The notes: generated from the letters alone by a model not told the origin. A stretch of 64,000 bases of DNA from Corinectria fuckeliana (GCA_019137255.1 WPDH01000101.1:124001-188000), one strand, 5' to 3'. Counted from the first letter of the stretch, positions 12,005 to 23,596 are shown. Numbers and translations: made by a program.

Positions 12005-12235
12005 GATGGCTTTTGCTCCTTAGGGTTCTGGGCTTCGGATTAAGGTTACAGAGATATACTTGAATAGTAGACAAGGAATTGATATAGTAGATGGTAGCGC
12101 TTCTTGTTGAGTTGTCCTTTTTCAACATGGGGGTATTCATGTTCTTATAAGAAAACTTATCAAGTGCCTTAAAAGCTCCTCCACCTCCCACGTCCCATCC
12201 CTTCAGGACGTTTCGATCTCTCAAGCCTCTTCTCC

Positions 12236-12930
12236 GTAATCCCAAACCAAAAATCAGCACTACATGCGCTTTTGAGCAATCCATTCCCAATATTAAGGAC
12301 AGAAGCCAGCGCTTTCCAAGTCAATGATGCCACAAACTTGTTTGTTTGATACCATAATGTTGCTCCAGTCCAGATCGCCGTGGGTAAACTCACTCGGTTG
12401 GCCATCAAATAATGTGCTCCTCTCACGGTCCTGATTGACATCCGAGACTGGACTTTCTATTATCCCGCCCTAGCCTCGTCCATCTTCTCTGACATTTCCA
12501 AGTTTGAGATCAGGAGGCTGCTGTTTAGATCCTCACCGTCATCCGCATCAGTCTCCGGCTTAGCCTTGTTGATGGAAATGCTATAGGTCAGTTAGGTGCA
12601 TCAGATTAATCAGTCCCTGTGCCAACTCAGTCTGATTGTTCTCGAAACTCTGGTCAAACTCCCCAAAGAGCTGCTAGCTTAGTTAGCAAATATCGTCATA
12701 AAGCGGAACCAGAAAAGGAAATGAATCCCCAGTACCTATTCTCCAGGATTCGTAATTAACCCTCAAAAGGTTTTCTGTTTGGTCATGCAAGAATCGGAAC
12801 ATCCTAAGATGAGAAGTCATTAGACGACTGTAGACATTCCAATTACTGGTCCACCGCCATAGTGGCTCACCCACGTACTCATTCTTCGGATCAGTTAGAA
12901 TGTTTCTCTCCTGAGCAAGACGTTAACAAG
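12236..12930 (-). pseudogene. Aminoglycoside-phosphotransferase-like kinase relic
   Basis: On the minus strand around 12240-12420 the catalytic loop of an APH/choline-kinase-like protein is clear: FTHGDLDWSNIMV (Brenner motif HGDLxxxN), then CGIIDLESAGFCP carrying the metal-binding aspartate. A TAA follows FCP, where the family usually has an acidic residue plus YWEW; YWEWIAQKRM is still readable after it. Upstream, to about 12930, protein-like blocks (GEPLWRWTSNWNVYSR, FGEFDQSFENNQTE) are separated by stops. They may belong to this gene or to a second decayed one. No intact reading frame remains. Confidence 0.6.
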
Positions 12931-13530
12931 GCTTGAAAATGGGAGGGGCATCGTATCCTACTAGAAACTAACAAATAAAGTAGCATGTGAGTGAGACCCT
13001 TGTATCGGTTTTTCCCACTGATTAGCGACCTGTCGCGCCGGCCAGTGGAGATCCTCGTCTCTTATAAGAAAGCAAGCAGGTACTTTCGCAAGGTACGTTT
13101 TCAGAACCCCACTCCCATCTCACGGTCAATGTTCGGGCCTTATGATTACCATAAGGCCTCCTGCAGTAGACGCCAAATACTTCTTCTAGCCTTCATCTCC
13201 CGCCATTTCGCTGTACAGCTATGGCACTTTCACGCCAATCCCGTCGTCTATAGTCAACCTTCCGCCTAGTTCTCCCCGCGGCCCAGAACCCAACAGGCAT
13301 TCACACACCTAACTATTCGCTCTCTATTTCGCGTTTCTTAACTGCAATGCTACTGAACTTGGGTTGCCAATAAGACGGACGGGATTCCAAATTTCCATGG
13401 CATGTTCCGATTTCGCTTGACTAGATAGAAGATGTTCGAATCTGCGTCATTTACAGTAGGCCTTCTCAGAAACTAAATTCCCTACAACCCTCAAGAAACA
13501 CCTACTCGTAGACACGTAGATGACACTTCT
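12931..13530. other. Intergenic, no gene recognised
   Basis: About 600 bases without a supportable gene. The part next to 13531 is the 3' flank of the small secreted protein gene. Confidence 0.5.
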
Positions 13531-13935
13531 TCAGCCGGACTGGCCTTGAAAGTCGCAACCTCCCTGGCGAGGCACGCATTGGCCGCCCGTGTAGATAGCG
13601 GTCTTGCAGTTGGTGAACGAGGCGCGGCGGTCACGACCGTTCTTGATAAAGTCGATGACGAGGTTGCCACCCACGCCGTTAATGTTGAGACGGCCGCCAT
13701 CAACAGCACGGTTAGCTCCGCTGAGGGAGCGATCCGCGTACTCCTTGCACGAGCCGGCGAAGCCTTCGGCCCGCTGGGAGGAGACGCCATCGGCGGGGGT
13801 GAGGGTGATCAGGCATTGACGAACACAACTCCCGCTTCCAGTAGGGCCAGATGCAATACCGGCATCCTTGACCGAGATGGTGAGTCCGCTGCCGACGAAA
13901 GCAGCGAGCATGACGATGGTAAAGGTGACCTTCAT
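13531..13935 (-). CDS. Small secreted cysteine-containing protein
   Basis: An intron-less ORF of 134 residues starts at the ATG at 13935. The first 20 or so residues (KVTFTIVMLAAFVGSGLTIS) form a signal peptide. The mature part has six cysteines, an even number suited to three disulfides, with SCVRQC early and GGQC/GGC near the end. It is Gly/Ser/Asp-rich with no membrane segment. The strong GC-ending codon bias supports a real gene. A TATA-like box lies about 200 bp upstream. I do not recognise a domain. By size and design it belongs to the candidate-effector class of fungal secreted proteins, but that is inference. The plus-strand 159-codon frame covering the same bases is its shadow. Confidence 0.75.
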   Translation of the reverse strand: MKVTFTIVMLAAFVGSGLTISVKDAGIASGPTGSGSCVRQCLITLTPADGVSSQRAEGFAGSCKEYADRSLSGANRAVDGGRLNINGVGGNLVIDFIKNGRDRRASFTNCKTAIYTGGQCVPRQGGCDFQGQSG

Positions 13936-14135
13936 ATTGGTGAGGTAGGCAAAGAACCTGAGGTTGGCACAAGCCAGAAGCGTTCCAAGATGTCCCGATT
14001 GTTCAGTGAAAACTTCTTACTATGATATAATAGCACAGAGTCTTGTCGAAGATGGAGCGGTAGTGAAGCTTTGCTATAGAGCGGCAATGCAGAAGATGAG
14101 AGATGATACGGCAAGACAGTGAAAGACGGCCCTGC

Positions 14136-14141
14136 TTATAT
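14136..14141 (-). promoter_or_regulatory. TATA-like box of the small secreted protein gene
   Basis: The minus strand reads gatataagcagggc here, about 200 bp upstream of the ATG at 13935, which is a plausible core promoter position with a leader in between. The assignment is by motif and position only. Confidence 0.4.
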
Positions 14142-14689
14142 CTTCATCGAGGCGCGCCTTGATCACCTTTCGTACTTTCTTAGGAAGCGTGGCGGTGCTG
14201 CGACAGCTTAGCAAAGGTGTCTTCCGGGTAGCTCTCCCGCTTGCCTTGCAATTATCCCCCTCGCCCGCTGCAGATAGGCATTTATTTGTGGGTTCTGATG
14301 CTGTAGTCCTGTTACCTAAAGGGTCGAGATGCTGAGCAGTCCATGACAGAATTACTCTGCATTAGCTTGCAGGATAAGTAAGATACTATATGGCCCTATG
14401 ACTAAGTGAGCTTCTCTTTTGAGAATACAGGAGTAGCGGGCTTCGTATAAGAAAGCCACTTAACAAGGCATTGAGAGTCAGCCGCCAGCTGCTCATGTCC
14501 GAGCCTCAATGGCCTACGTGCCACAGCAGACTGTGGGAAGCAAGCTGCTGCTGCGCGAAGTTTTGTACCAACCTGAAATGATGCTTGAAAATCTTCGTAG
14601 ATATTCTAGTTCACTATCAACACGCAGTATCTACGGTTAAGTAAACAGCGGTATCGCAGTGATGGGTGTCGTTCTGACTGTTTTTAGCT
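14142..14689. other. Intergenic, no gene recognised
   Basis: The promoter side of the small secreted protein gene and about 500 bases of sequence without recognisable features. Confidence 0.45.
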
Positions 14690-15117
14690 GGCGAACAGTC
14701 CGCGAAGATGATCCGCGCATGCTCCAGGTCTTCCAGTTTAAAATAAATCTTTGCTTCAACCCAAGTTTCTGCCTTTTTAATTTCTACTCCTTTCTGCAGT
14801 GGCTTCCCGAATTTCTGGATCCCATGAAACGACGGGCCAAGGAGCTCCATAAGAAGAAGTTGGATATGCCCGATTCGCTTTGGCTCGAGGCAAAGGCAAA
14901 CATCAAAAACAGTACTTCTAACGACTGTCTCTACGTTCCTCTAGCCAAGCAACAGGAGGAAAGATTCAGCAACGAGCAGGCATCCTATATTTCTGGAAGC
15001 ATGCTCGTTGTAGGGACCAGACACAACCTGGTCCAGATGATCTCACGGATGGTTTTTCTGTTCTACCCAAGAAATTCGGTGTACGAGTCAATCCACGAGA
15101 CGCACACGGGCTGCTAA
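14690..15117 (+). pseudogene. Cytochrome P450 fragment
   Basis: After an intron-like sequence ending in ctgcag at 14799, an exon from 14800 reads WLPEFLDPMKRRAKELHKKK, then NDCLYVPLAKQQEERFS and NEQASYISGSML. This is the region before and into helix I of a fungal P450. Just upstream REDDPRMLQVFQFK may be the preceding exon. The oxygen-activation motif that should follow (AGSDTT-like) is replaced by VVGTRHN, and no ExxR or heme-cysteine motif comes after it before the TAA at 15117. It is a truncated, inactive copy. Confidence 0.6.
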
Positions 15118-15715
15118 AATCTTGGATGAATACATAGCGGCAGCGTGATGAGGCTAACAACGACAATACGTCAGGGACAGTATGCAAATCACAACCGTGC
15201 TGTGAAGCTTACACCTTCTTTGGACCACGGACGATATGGCAATGATCAATCTTACAACGACTTAACGGGCATCGAAAAATTCCCGTCTTTACTAACACCG
15301 CTTTTTACCCATGACAATGACAAGATTGTCTTGGGCGAAGCTACCCGGGATCCTGGAGCTGTCAAGATCAAATACCTGGGCTGGTCGCTACTACACCGGA
15401 GAAAGGCTTAGAGATCGCTATCTGTTGCCAAAGTAAAGACGATAGTGTGAAGTTCACTCAGAGTGGACTCTCCAATTGGTCTAGCTGTCTATTCTTTTAA
15501 AAATACAAATGTATCTAAACTACCTATTCGTTGGATGTGCACTATAAATCCGCAATTGCGTACCAAATCAAGGAGTAGACTCCAATACCTGGGGGCAAGG
15601 CATCAAGTGTGTTTGTGTGTTGCGAGGCTCGCCGAGAGTCAAAAGCGTTATAAAAACGCTTCGCACTCAAGGATGACAATCGTGATCCTGGAAGGTCACA
15701 GCGATGCTGCAAGCA
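15118..15715. other. Intergenic, no gene recognised
   Basis: A frame at 15145-15411 (+) contains a protein-like run (TGIEKFPSLLTPLFTHDNDK) that might be further debris of the preceding region. It cannot be assigned to a family. Confidence 0.35.
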
Positions 15716-16338
15716 TTACATCGGCCAGACCTCACCCGCGTCCCACTTTATCATCTGCGTTAGTAAATGGTTTACATAGGTGGAGAGAGGTCGAGAAAAG
15801 CTTACATGCTCTGCGATACACCCATCTTCCCACCTCCATCTGTCAACCACTTCTCCTACCCCGGACGCGTTGTAGTTCAGCCAGCTCTGGTTGTCCTTGA
15901 ATAACATCCTGTGAAAGGTGATGTTGGTTGATGGCCAGAAGGTGCTCAAAATGTCCCAAGCAGGATCAAATCCATCATCGGCCTGAGGATTGTGATTCTA
16001 CTCGTTGGAAAGAGGTGAGATTAGCCCTGTCCTCTAAACATGTTCAAGTCTCCAAGAAGTCGTAGACTTACGATGTATTCTTTGTTAATATATTGGAAAG
16101 CATCAGTCAAATTCTTCGTGAAGACGAAAGCATGAGCAAACTTGAAAAATCGAAGCTCAGTCTCGTAAGCACTTGGGGGCGGAGAGATCGGTTGGCAAGG
16201 TAACGGCTTGACAGCACTTTGTCGATAGCTCAAGTGTTTCAAGGGCAATCTGCCATCACCGCTAGCGTGGCAAAGTAGCGCTGAAGCTGAAAGGCAGCAG
16301 ACAGCTGTAAAGTAAACGAATCCACGAGTGATAAACAT
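15716..16338 (-). CDS. Secreted SnoaL/NTF2-like protein
   Basis: I propose three exons on the minus strand: 16338-16072, 15997-15806 and 15754-15716. The introns start with GTAAGT and GTAAGC, and the second ends in an ACTAACGCAG branch/acceptor. All junctions are phase 0, giving 165 residues. Residues 1-26 are a signal peptide (FVYFTAVCCLSASALLCHAS). The mature protein reads FFKFAHAFVFTKNLTDAFQY, then NHNPQADDGFDPAWDIL and VGEVVDRWRWEDGCIAEH, the typical helix-plus-sheet pattern of SnoaL-like polyketide-cyclase-fold proteins with the RWRWEDGCIAEHWD-type signature. Fungal secreted members have no established substrate. The last exon is short and ends WPM-stop, a little earlier than I would expect, so a C-terminal truncation is possible. 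Confidence 0.7.
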
Positions 16339-18714
16339 GGCTAATATCTCTTTGATGAACACATGGATGAAGCAAGGCGTATGATTCAATGGAGGCATTG
16401 GTTGTCAACTTATAGCATTCTTTTCTTGCACCTATCGAAGTGCCGACCTTTGTTGCCGAAGAGTGCTGGGGTGAGTAAAGCACAGCCCACCAGCTTATGG
16501 CCACCATGTAGGGATCTTTGTCTAGTATAACTCCACTTCGTACTCTGCGACTCTAGCTGTAACGCGTCTTAGAGTTTAACGAAACTTATTATTTAGCGGC
16601 ATAGTTTCACTAACCTTATTCACCTGCTGTTTGTAGTAGATTTCCCGTATCCCACAATGCCGAGGCCCCCGTGTTATCTTGATCAGCTTAACTAAGCATG
16701 GAATGGCATTGCGACCGATACCTTAAGGTGTTTCTGCGCCCGTTAAAGTTTGAAACCGCCGGTGACTTGACTGTCAGCATCTTGTCTGTGCAGAGAGCGG
16801 CCAACCGGTGGGATGAGAGATTCGCGGTCGATCCAGAATGGCTTACATAGCATGCCGAGGAACTGGGCGAGCTAGTCAAATAAGTCGGGAAGCGGCAGTA
16901 TTACATGGCCGTGAAGACATCAGGTGGGATACTTGGTTCTTCGTGGTTGTCAAGCCGATGTTGTTGGTAATAAGCGACGATCCGCATGTCCTAACTGTAC
17001 AAGTATATCAATTTCTTCTGCGCCTCTTATCCCGTCTCCGCCGCTTCTGCTTCTACATAGCCCACCACGACCTTTTCCGTTGTCAGGCTTGACAATGGCG
17101 TCCTCCGAAGGGTGTGTCAACACTCGTGAAGCTCCCTTTATATCGCCCTTGTTGAGAACAATGACTAGCTGGGTTTTGACGTCGACCCAGACCGTTGAAG
17201 CGCCAAGTTCAGCGGCGAGACCAGTAGCGGAAGCTCAACGGGCCTTTCAGCCTGCAAGAAGCTGGTAGAAATTCTCCAACAGACTCCGTCTGTCTTGAAA
17301 ACGTCTTAGAATATCTCATCTTCGGCCACTACGCTCGAAGTCATGCTTTCACAGCCGACAGTGTACCTACGCTGCCTCGCGGATTTCATCCCCGCCGAGG
17401 CTGTGATTATATACTGCTGCGCAAACACGATTCTCTATCGTGGAAGTCATGTGTGATTAGCAGCAGGTCGCTCAACTTGTCGAGAGCTTTGACTTTTAGA
17501 CTTACTTTAGCCCACCACGTGCTTGATTCTGCCTCCGCCGGGAGTATACAATGCGTAGTATACTGCCTGGCACTTGCTTGTAACGAACTCTTACTCTTCA
17601 ATTGTTTAATTAGTCAAGATGTCAACTCTAATAGTGTCAATGGTACCAATGAGCGGCAGAGTCACTCACCGCTTGGTCTAAAATCACCTACACCTCCTGC
17701 TAAGCGAGCCTCGCGTGTATATTCCCTACCGCCCAGTATTAGCGTGACCGGTCAGTGTATGGCGCACCTGTCTCTGATGCAATTTCTTTCTTCAACACCC
17801 AGTTCCTCTCTTCTGAAGCTTTTGTGTGGTTCAAATAGGAAAGGTGTAATCTAATGGTTGTAATAGGTACCTCATTAGTCCTTCAGTCGGTAGCCAGCCG
17901 CTGTTGTCTTCCAAGGCCTCAGGATGTGATGCCTTGATTTCGGCGATGATCTTAGGTTACCATCTTTAGCACGGACCCAAGAGTCCTGCTCAGGACCCAT
18001 CCTTCCCACTGGATCCAGGATCTTTCGAAAGGGTGGCTTTCTGCCCGAGCTGGCGAGCTTCTCGTCTCAAGATCTAATCGACGAGGCAATACTCTGAGCC
18101 TTCTTCCATTGGATGAGGTTCCTCAGGTTGGGAGCCATCCGCGTCGGCTGGTAGAGGTTGCTGGCACGATATCGTAGAGTGCATCCTCCTCCACTTGTCC
18201 GGCAGCTCGAGCTCGGAGGCCCGGATTGTGGACCATGCGCTTGATATTGGAGGGTCCAGTGCATTTTTAGACCATTTTCTAGCTGAGTTCCTAGGAAGTT
18301 GATATTCTTCATGTGATTGCGCTGAAAGGATTGTTGTCATGGCGGGTGATTCAGCATCTTGCCCTTGAGACTAATATTAAGTCAACATATCGGAAATGCT
18401 AACCCCCAGTCAGTATTAAATGAGCTCTGCAACAACGCCCGGCAGTACAGCATCGCGATTCCTCTAACAGATCATTCACAACATCAGTAATGTCGACGTC
18501 GACGCCAACGAAGAAGACAGGGAAGATAGGGAAAGTAACTAAGATAGTTAGAAAGGTGGTGATATCCTCATTGAGCGCGCAATCCTATTTATTACACCGG
18601 CGAGGGGGACGGACTAAGAGAGCAAAACAGAGGAAACGAGATATGTGATAAAATTCAGAGCATAATCACCCTTAGTAAGAATCTTCATGGTTGGCCACGC
18701 CACGCTACTCGATC
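16339..18714. other. Gene-poor interval
   Basis: About 2.4 kb with several short frames of up to 150 codons but no recognisable domain. On the minus strand at 18067-18340 a frame of about 88 codons (SELELPDKWRRMHSTISC) is weakly protein-like. Nothing else is supportable. Confidence 0.4.
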
Positions 18715-20250
18715 TCAGCGCGATACCGTCAACTCGGCACCTTGTTCGACGAAGCCTCTTTGTGCTCCTCTCGCGGTTCCATTCCATTCCGTTTCGAAGT
18801 CTGTGACAACGGTCCTGAACTCTTTCTTCAACGTCTTCGCCCATGAAACACCTCGTCGAAGTCCCGGAGTGCTAGCATCATCGCGCTGCCGGGTCTTGAT
18901 GTCCTCGGGGAAGAGGCACCAGAAAACATCTAGGACGGCGTCCCTCAGATTATCAGATCCACTTCCGCTTCTGTCTCTGGCCCCCGAGATTTCCGTATTT
19001 TTATCACCATCAGGCTCTAGCGTGCCTTCTCGAGATCGGTTCCAGATGCGGCTTTTTATCTTTCCGGCATCTTGTACGAGCTTCCTCACTCCTATCGCAG
19101 CCCCGGCTCCCAAGGATCTTCTCGGCCGCTTTTTGTCATTGCCCACAGCCAAAGTCTCGGACATAGCCGACGTATTCTCCCCCTCATGTCCGTCCTTAAA
19201 GTCTAGCGAGGTTGGTGGGACAGCAGTCTCCGTGACGGATATAATAGTCTCCTGCTGTATTTGAGCCGAAAATCCCCCCGTAGCCTCGTCGGTGGAGCGT
19301 GTCTCTGTTGTAGTGATGGAGCTTTTCAGCTTCGCGGATGAAAAGTCACGCATGGATTTGATTTTCATGTGCGCAGCAGCTGAGAGCTTCCAAATCTCGC
19401 CATCTTTCGTCTCGTAAGCAGGGATCCGAACAAAGGTTTCCATGACCTCGACCGTGTCTATAACCATCTCCCCCGAGGCACTGAACCACTCCCTGTGGCC
19501 GCCCCCACACTGTTCGCACTCCATGATGGCGATGTTGTGGTAGCGGAGCACCGTCTGCGCAAGTTTCTCAGCCTTATGGGCCGCGAATAAGGGGCCGTCG
19601 CGGGTTTCGTGAAGAATTTCCGCGTCGGCTGCGTAGCAGTTGCCGGACTGGTTGAGCCTATTTCTCGCCGTAGTTCTTGTCCACCCAATTTTGAATAGCC
19701 CCTTTTTAGTTTTGTGCCCGAGAACATAGACAATTCCATGTTGCTTTTGTGCCTCATTCAGAGGTTTGTAGATCTCGGAGGCGACTGGCGCGTGGTCCCG
19801 TAGCGATCCTTTCCGCTCAAGGCTTGCCACGCCAACTCCGATGATCCTTTGAGCCGCGGTGCTATGGGCGGCGTTGTGATTGGGAATGGCCTTGGTGCGA
19901 CTGGAGGTTGTAATGGACATGGTGGAAAACTCGTCTGTGACGGACTCGACGTGGACAGTATCTAGTCGGTGGTTGACCTCCGATGCGGGTTCGGGCTGCT
20001 TTGCTTCACCAAGTTTGGTGGCGGCAGATGGCGTCGCAAGTTCTCTATCGAGAGGCTTGTGAATTTCTTCGTCCTCATCATCGCCAACTGTGGGAGGTTG
20101 GTAGACTGGTGGAGGAACCGTCACCACACGATTCACTTTCCATTCCCGGAAAGCCTTTGTGACTCTTGGTCTGTGCGTATGACAATGAGAAGCAATGAGA
20201 AAGGTCTCGATGCGTGCGAGGAATTCATCCGTGTCGGGCCACTCCGTCAT
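18715..20250 (-). CDS. T5orf172 (GIY-YIG superfamily) domain protein
   Basis: An open frame of 511 residues runs from the ATG at 20250. Residues 172-267 form the T5orf172/Mug113 domain: HGIVYVLGHKTKKGLFKIGW (the GIY-YIG-like first strand pair), an Arg-rich helix, and the late HREWF segment preceded by ECEQCGGG. This domain is common in fungal expanded families and is related to GIY-YIG nucleases; nuclease activity is not established for these proteins. The remainder is low-complexity Ser/Thr/Glu-rich and probably disordered. The conserved N-terminus lies further upstream (20451-20251) but is separated by an in-frame TAG, so translation would have to restart at 20250, or the gene is a young pseudogene. 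Confidence 0.75.
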   Translation of the reverse strand: MTEWPDTDEFLARIETFLIASHCHTHRPRVTKAFREWKVNRVVTVPPPVYQPPTVGDDEDEEIHKPLDRELATPSAATKLGEAKQPEPASEVNHRLDTVHVESVTDEFSTMSITTSSRTKAIPNHNAAHSTAAQRIIGVGVASLERKGSLRDHAPVASEIYKPLNEAQKQHGIVYVLGHKTKKGLFKIGWTRTTARNRLNQSGNCYAADAEILHETRDGPLFAAHKAEKLAQTVLRYHNIAIMECEQCGGGHREWFSASGEMVIDTVEVMETFVRIPAYETKDGEIWKLSAAAHMKIKSMRDFSSAKLKSSITTTETRSTDEATGGFSAQIQQETIISVTETAVPPTSLDFKDGHEGENTSAMSETLAVGNDKKRPRRSLGAGAAIGVRKLVQDAGKIKSRIWNRSREGTLEPDGDKNTEISGARDRSGSGSDNLRDAVLDVFWCLFPEDIKTRQRDDASTPGLRRGVSWAKTLKKEFRTVVTDFETEWNGTARGAQRGFVEQGAELTVSR

Positions 20251-20451
20251 GACACTGAAGTCGTCGAAAAGAGCCTTGGCTCGCCCTGGCTAATGGGGAC
20301 GTATCAAGCACGGTGCGTCAGACGATTTGGCCCACTCTGGACAGTGTCCGAATTCCGAGTTCTCTGAATCTAGGCAAATGGCCATGCGCGAGTGAATTGC
20401 AAGCAGTTTCTCGAGCACCGGATGCTCAGAAGGAATCTGGGTATTAGCCAT
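20251..20451 (-). pseudogene. 5' part of the T5orf172 gene, cut by one TAG
   Basis: An ATG at 20451 opens 53 codons (start MANTQIPSEHPVLEKLLAIH, with cysteines GHCPEWAK and APCLI) in the same frame as the 511-codon ORF. A TAG at 20290-20292 follows HIS53, then 13 codons (PGRAKALFDDFSV) lead straight into the downstream methionine. Family N-termini have this cysteine pair followed by an ALFDxF segment, so the stop appears to be a point lesion. CAG to TAG is the simplest one-base origin. No good intron that removes it is visible. Confidence 0.6.
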
Positions 20452-21298
20452 GTTGAAGGTAGTGGGGCAACGAACTTGGGGTCAACAGTCGAGATGTCAA
20501 AACATGAGAACAGTGTCGACGCCAGAGGCGAGCAAAGACCATGGACCATGGAAGCAGCGTCAGTGAGCGATTAAATGAACCAAATACACATCTCGCTAAT
20601 AGGTAGCTGGGAGGGGCGCGGCAGCATTAACGCAATTCACCAAGAGCTCACCCAATCTCTATGTAACCTTCACTATGCAGTTGGTCATTCGTGCATATCA
20701 TGATGTAGGTGTTGTCTCCAGACCGGCCCAATTCAACCAATGAATGACTTTATAGCAGTGTTATTGCTGACCCTTGTCGTCCAGCTGAACACACAACCCT
20801 ACCTCCCTTTCAGCTCGCAGGAATGTAAGTTATCGAGGCCGAGAGTAGATGTCTGACACAGCTCCTATCTACCTATAAGAAGACGCAAGACCGGGCGACT
20901 GTAAGCGCTAACTACCTAACAGGCCGTTGAAGCAGCAGAGCACCACCGCTGTCTTGCAATCAAGCATAAGGACCTTATCTTCTTCAGATGCCAAGGCTTG
21001 GGTACTTGATGGGGCGGCAGCGCGCTGGAGCCCCCTTGCGTAGGGAGCCGGTTCATTTGCAGATCTTTGGCAGGTCCTTGGCGGATCTTTGTCGTCGCTG
21101 TTTAGTGTCGAGGACAGGCGCGTCGTGGTTGACAGCCAATGTGTTAGCAGCTTTGCAGGAATGGCTCATGGACGAACAATGGCGCAATATGCTCGTTTCC
21201 AACCCAGCACGGTCAGGTTGACAGTACTGCTAAACTGCCTTGTTACAATCGTAGCCCTAAATAAAAATAAAACCCCAAGTATATTAATAAGTTACTTC
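20452..21298. other. Intergenic, no gene recognised
   Basis: About 850 bases between two minus-strand genes. It holds the promoter side of the T5orf172 gene and the 3' flank of the glycosyltransferase; no domain was seen. Confidence 0.5.
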
Positions 21299-22661
21299 TT
21301 ACTTGTCTGGGAATTGATCCTCCATCTCCTCCCCTGCAATTATCCTATCAGCATTAAGCCTTACACTCCACCTTGTCATTCTAGTCTCGGCCGTGTCCCA
21401 CCATCCTAACCATTTCGAATCAATGTTGCTCGTGTCTTCCTTTGGCCCCCTTGTCCTGTGAGGGTTGAAGATGGGGGGCTGGATAGCCAGACAATTGTGA
21501 TGCCTCCGCCCGTGTTCGGCATTACAAAACCATCGCATAAGGATATCGACGGGTGTGGTAGGGTCCTTGAGGGCAATCTCGCGTAGGAGTTCCCGGGCTC
21601 CCTTCTGGGTGACAGCATAGGCCAAAAGGCATAGACCCTCGTATGCGTGATGAACGACACGAGTGTGGTCCGGATATTCATCCTTCAGTGTATACGGCTT
21701 GACGTATGAGAGTAGGTGCTCCTTGGAAGGGACCGTTTCATCGTCTTCTGAGACAACACGCCCCTTTGGTAGAGAGCCATCTGCAGGTGGCATTTGCATG
21801 CCACAGTGGCCTAGCCAAAGAAGATCCCACTCATCTCCATATGGAGAAAAGGTCACAGGTGACGTTTGGGGGAGGTTGTTGAAGTCCAGGTTGATGATGC
21901 CTTCTGGGGAGTTCTTCGCAGGTTGTCGATACCGATAAGACGTATCTGCGTATGAGTTCTGTCCTTCGAGGGGCTGAGTAAGCGCCTGGCTTGATAGAGC
22001 CAAGTCGTGAAGTTGTTGTCGAAGTCGTACGTCCCAGTCTGCGTCATCTTCGAGTACCAAAGCAGTCGAGACATTGCTGCGAACAACCCTAGGGGTAACA
22101 GACATGTTAGTACAATACAACAGTCGTAAGAAGACAGGCCAGGTTGGGCATGTTTCCACATGTACACTCACTCTTGCAGTGCATTCATATGGCCACGCCA
22201 GCACCCAAGAGCACCAGGCGATATCTTATCATGTTTTGATTCCTTTGGAATAGCCTTGTCTGAGATTGAATCACCCGGAACGCCATTGATGAGCTGAAAT
22301 GTCATGCCACTCAACGCAGTGTTCAGAGTAATGGCGTCTCGACGGTCGGTGCGCTCGGGCAGCCCAATGACGAAGATTTGCTCAAACTAGATTGGTTGAG
22401 GCGTTAGCAGAGACGATGCTGCACGTGGTGGAGATGTCGCGAATACGCGGGTGACCTTACGCCGAGAGTACTATTGTGAATGTCGTTGAGAAGGCCGCGC
22501 GCCTTGGCAGACTTGCCAAAGCCATGCCAGCTAGAGTGAGAGGCGGCGGGGACGTTGGTGAGGAGAAGCCAAAAGATGACGATGGTGGCGCCGAGGGCAC
22601 CGACACCCCGTGCCAGAGACTGTCGAGGAATCATTTCTTTGGAAATAAAGGCAAAGTCCAA
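21299..22661 (-). CDS. Glycosyltransferase family 25 (LPS-biosynthesis type)
   Basis: Three exons on the minus strand (22661-22461, 22386-22172, 22088-21299) join in frame through introns with GTAAGG, GTGAGT and CTAG boundaries, giving 401 residues. The N-terminus has a short cytosolic tail and a signal anchor (GALGATIVIFWLLLTNVPA, residues 22-39), as in type II Golgi enzymes. The GT25 start IFVIGLPERTDRRDAI follows near residue 71. LGCWRGHMNAL comes near the end of exon 2, and the acidic metal motif VLEDDADWD sits near residue 150. Fungal GT25 proteins are widespread with unknown acceptor sugars. The structure is complete and no lesion is seen. Confidence 0.85.
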
Positions 22662-23596
22662 GTCTTGCAGTGTAACATCAAAACCTCAGTTCATCTTCAG
22701 CGCAGACTTGCAGATTGGTAAGGGGCAACTTCCAGGGGAGGGCACGTTGTTCTACTGAGTAGGTACATTATGATGGCGGCTTACTATGACGGCGGCTTAC
22801 TATGACGTCTTTGACTCGGCTGTTACGCATCATCCAGTGGACACAGACGATCATTGCGACCCAATAGGCTGCTGTGTAGCATCCCAGACCCTCTCTTCCG
22901 TCTCCACTGATACCGCGCGTCTGGATCCGACCAACAAGGTCACTACGATGAATGCTCCATTACAGGGGTTGAGGGGTTCATGCTGATATCAGAATAGTGT
23001 GTCATGATACCGGGAATAATATCAGCGGGATCTGATTGGTTCCAGGCATTGCATTCGCGTCGCAGATGGCCGGCTGTGACATGGTGAGCCACAGACAGAT
23101 GTGGTACAAGCATCTCTACTGACGCTAGACGGGCGATGAGGAATGCTTCATCGGCTATGGAAATCATCCAGCCCCGAATCAAAGTCATGATGGCTGGAAG
23201 CGGAGTGATAGACGCCTTGGTGATCAAATGTGCAGCAAAAGACGGCTTCACTGCGTCACGCGACGGAGACTAGACTCGGCGCTGTTGGCAGGTGGAAGCT
23301 GAAATCACCACATTTGTGATGGACCTAATTAAGTGGCACGTATCGCAGCCAATGAACGTTGTAGTTGAAGCGCACAGCTGCAGCCAGACGAGAGCACACT
23401 TGCGATGTAGCAGGGCCGGCTTCCTTCGTCACTGTTCATCCCTGCTCCTCCGACGTTGAGGGCTGATGTACGGGCGATTGGGATTCGAAGTTGCTCGCAG
23501 TTAAATCGTTACTTAGATAGGACCATCGGCCTGCTTCTTTGACGCTTCCTCACTCTGCCTGTTGTTTTTATTCCGTTACGCGGTAATTATAACATC
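22662..23596. other. Intergenic with a short tandem repeat
   Basis: Near 22773-22806 the string gacggcggcttactat is repeated in tandem about twice. A minus-strand frame at 22943-23251 (102 codons, including WMISIADEAFLIARL) is protein-like but belongs to no family I recognise. It extends upstream only to stops. Confidence 0.4.

Noticed and set aside
13546..14025. 159-codon plus-strand frame
   Set aside because: Shadow of the small secreted protein on the opposite strand, which has a signal peptide and cysteines.
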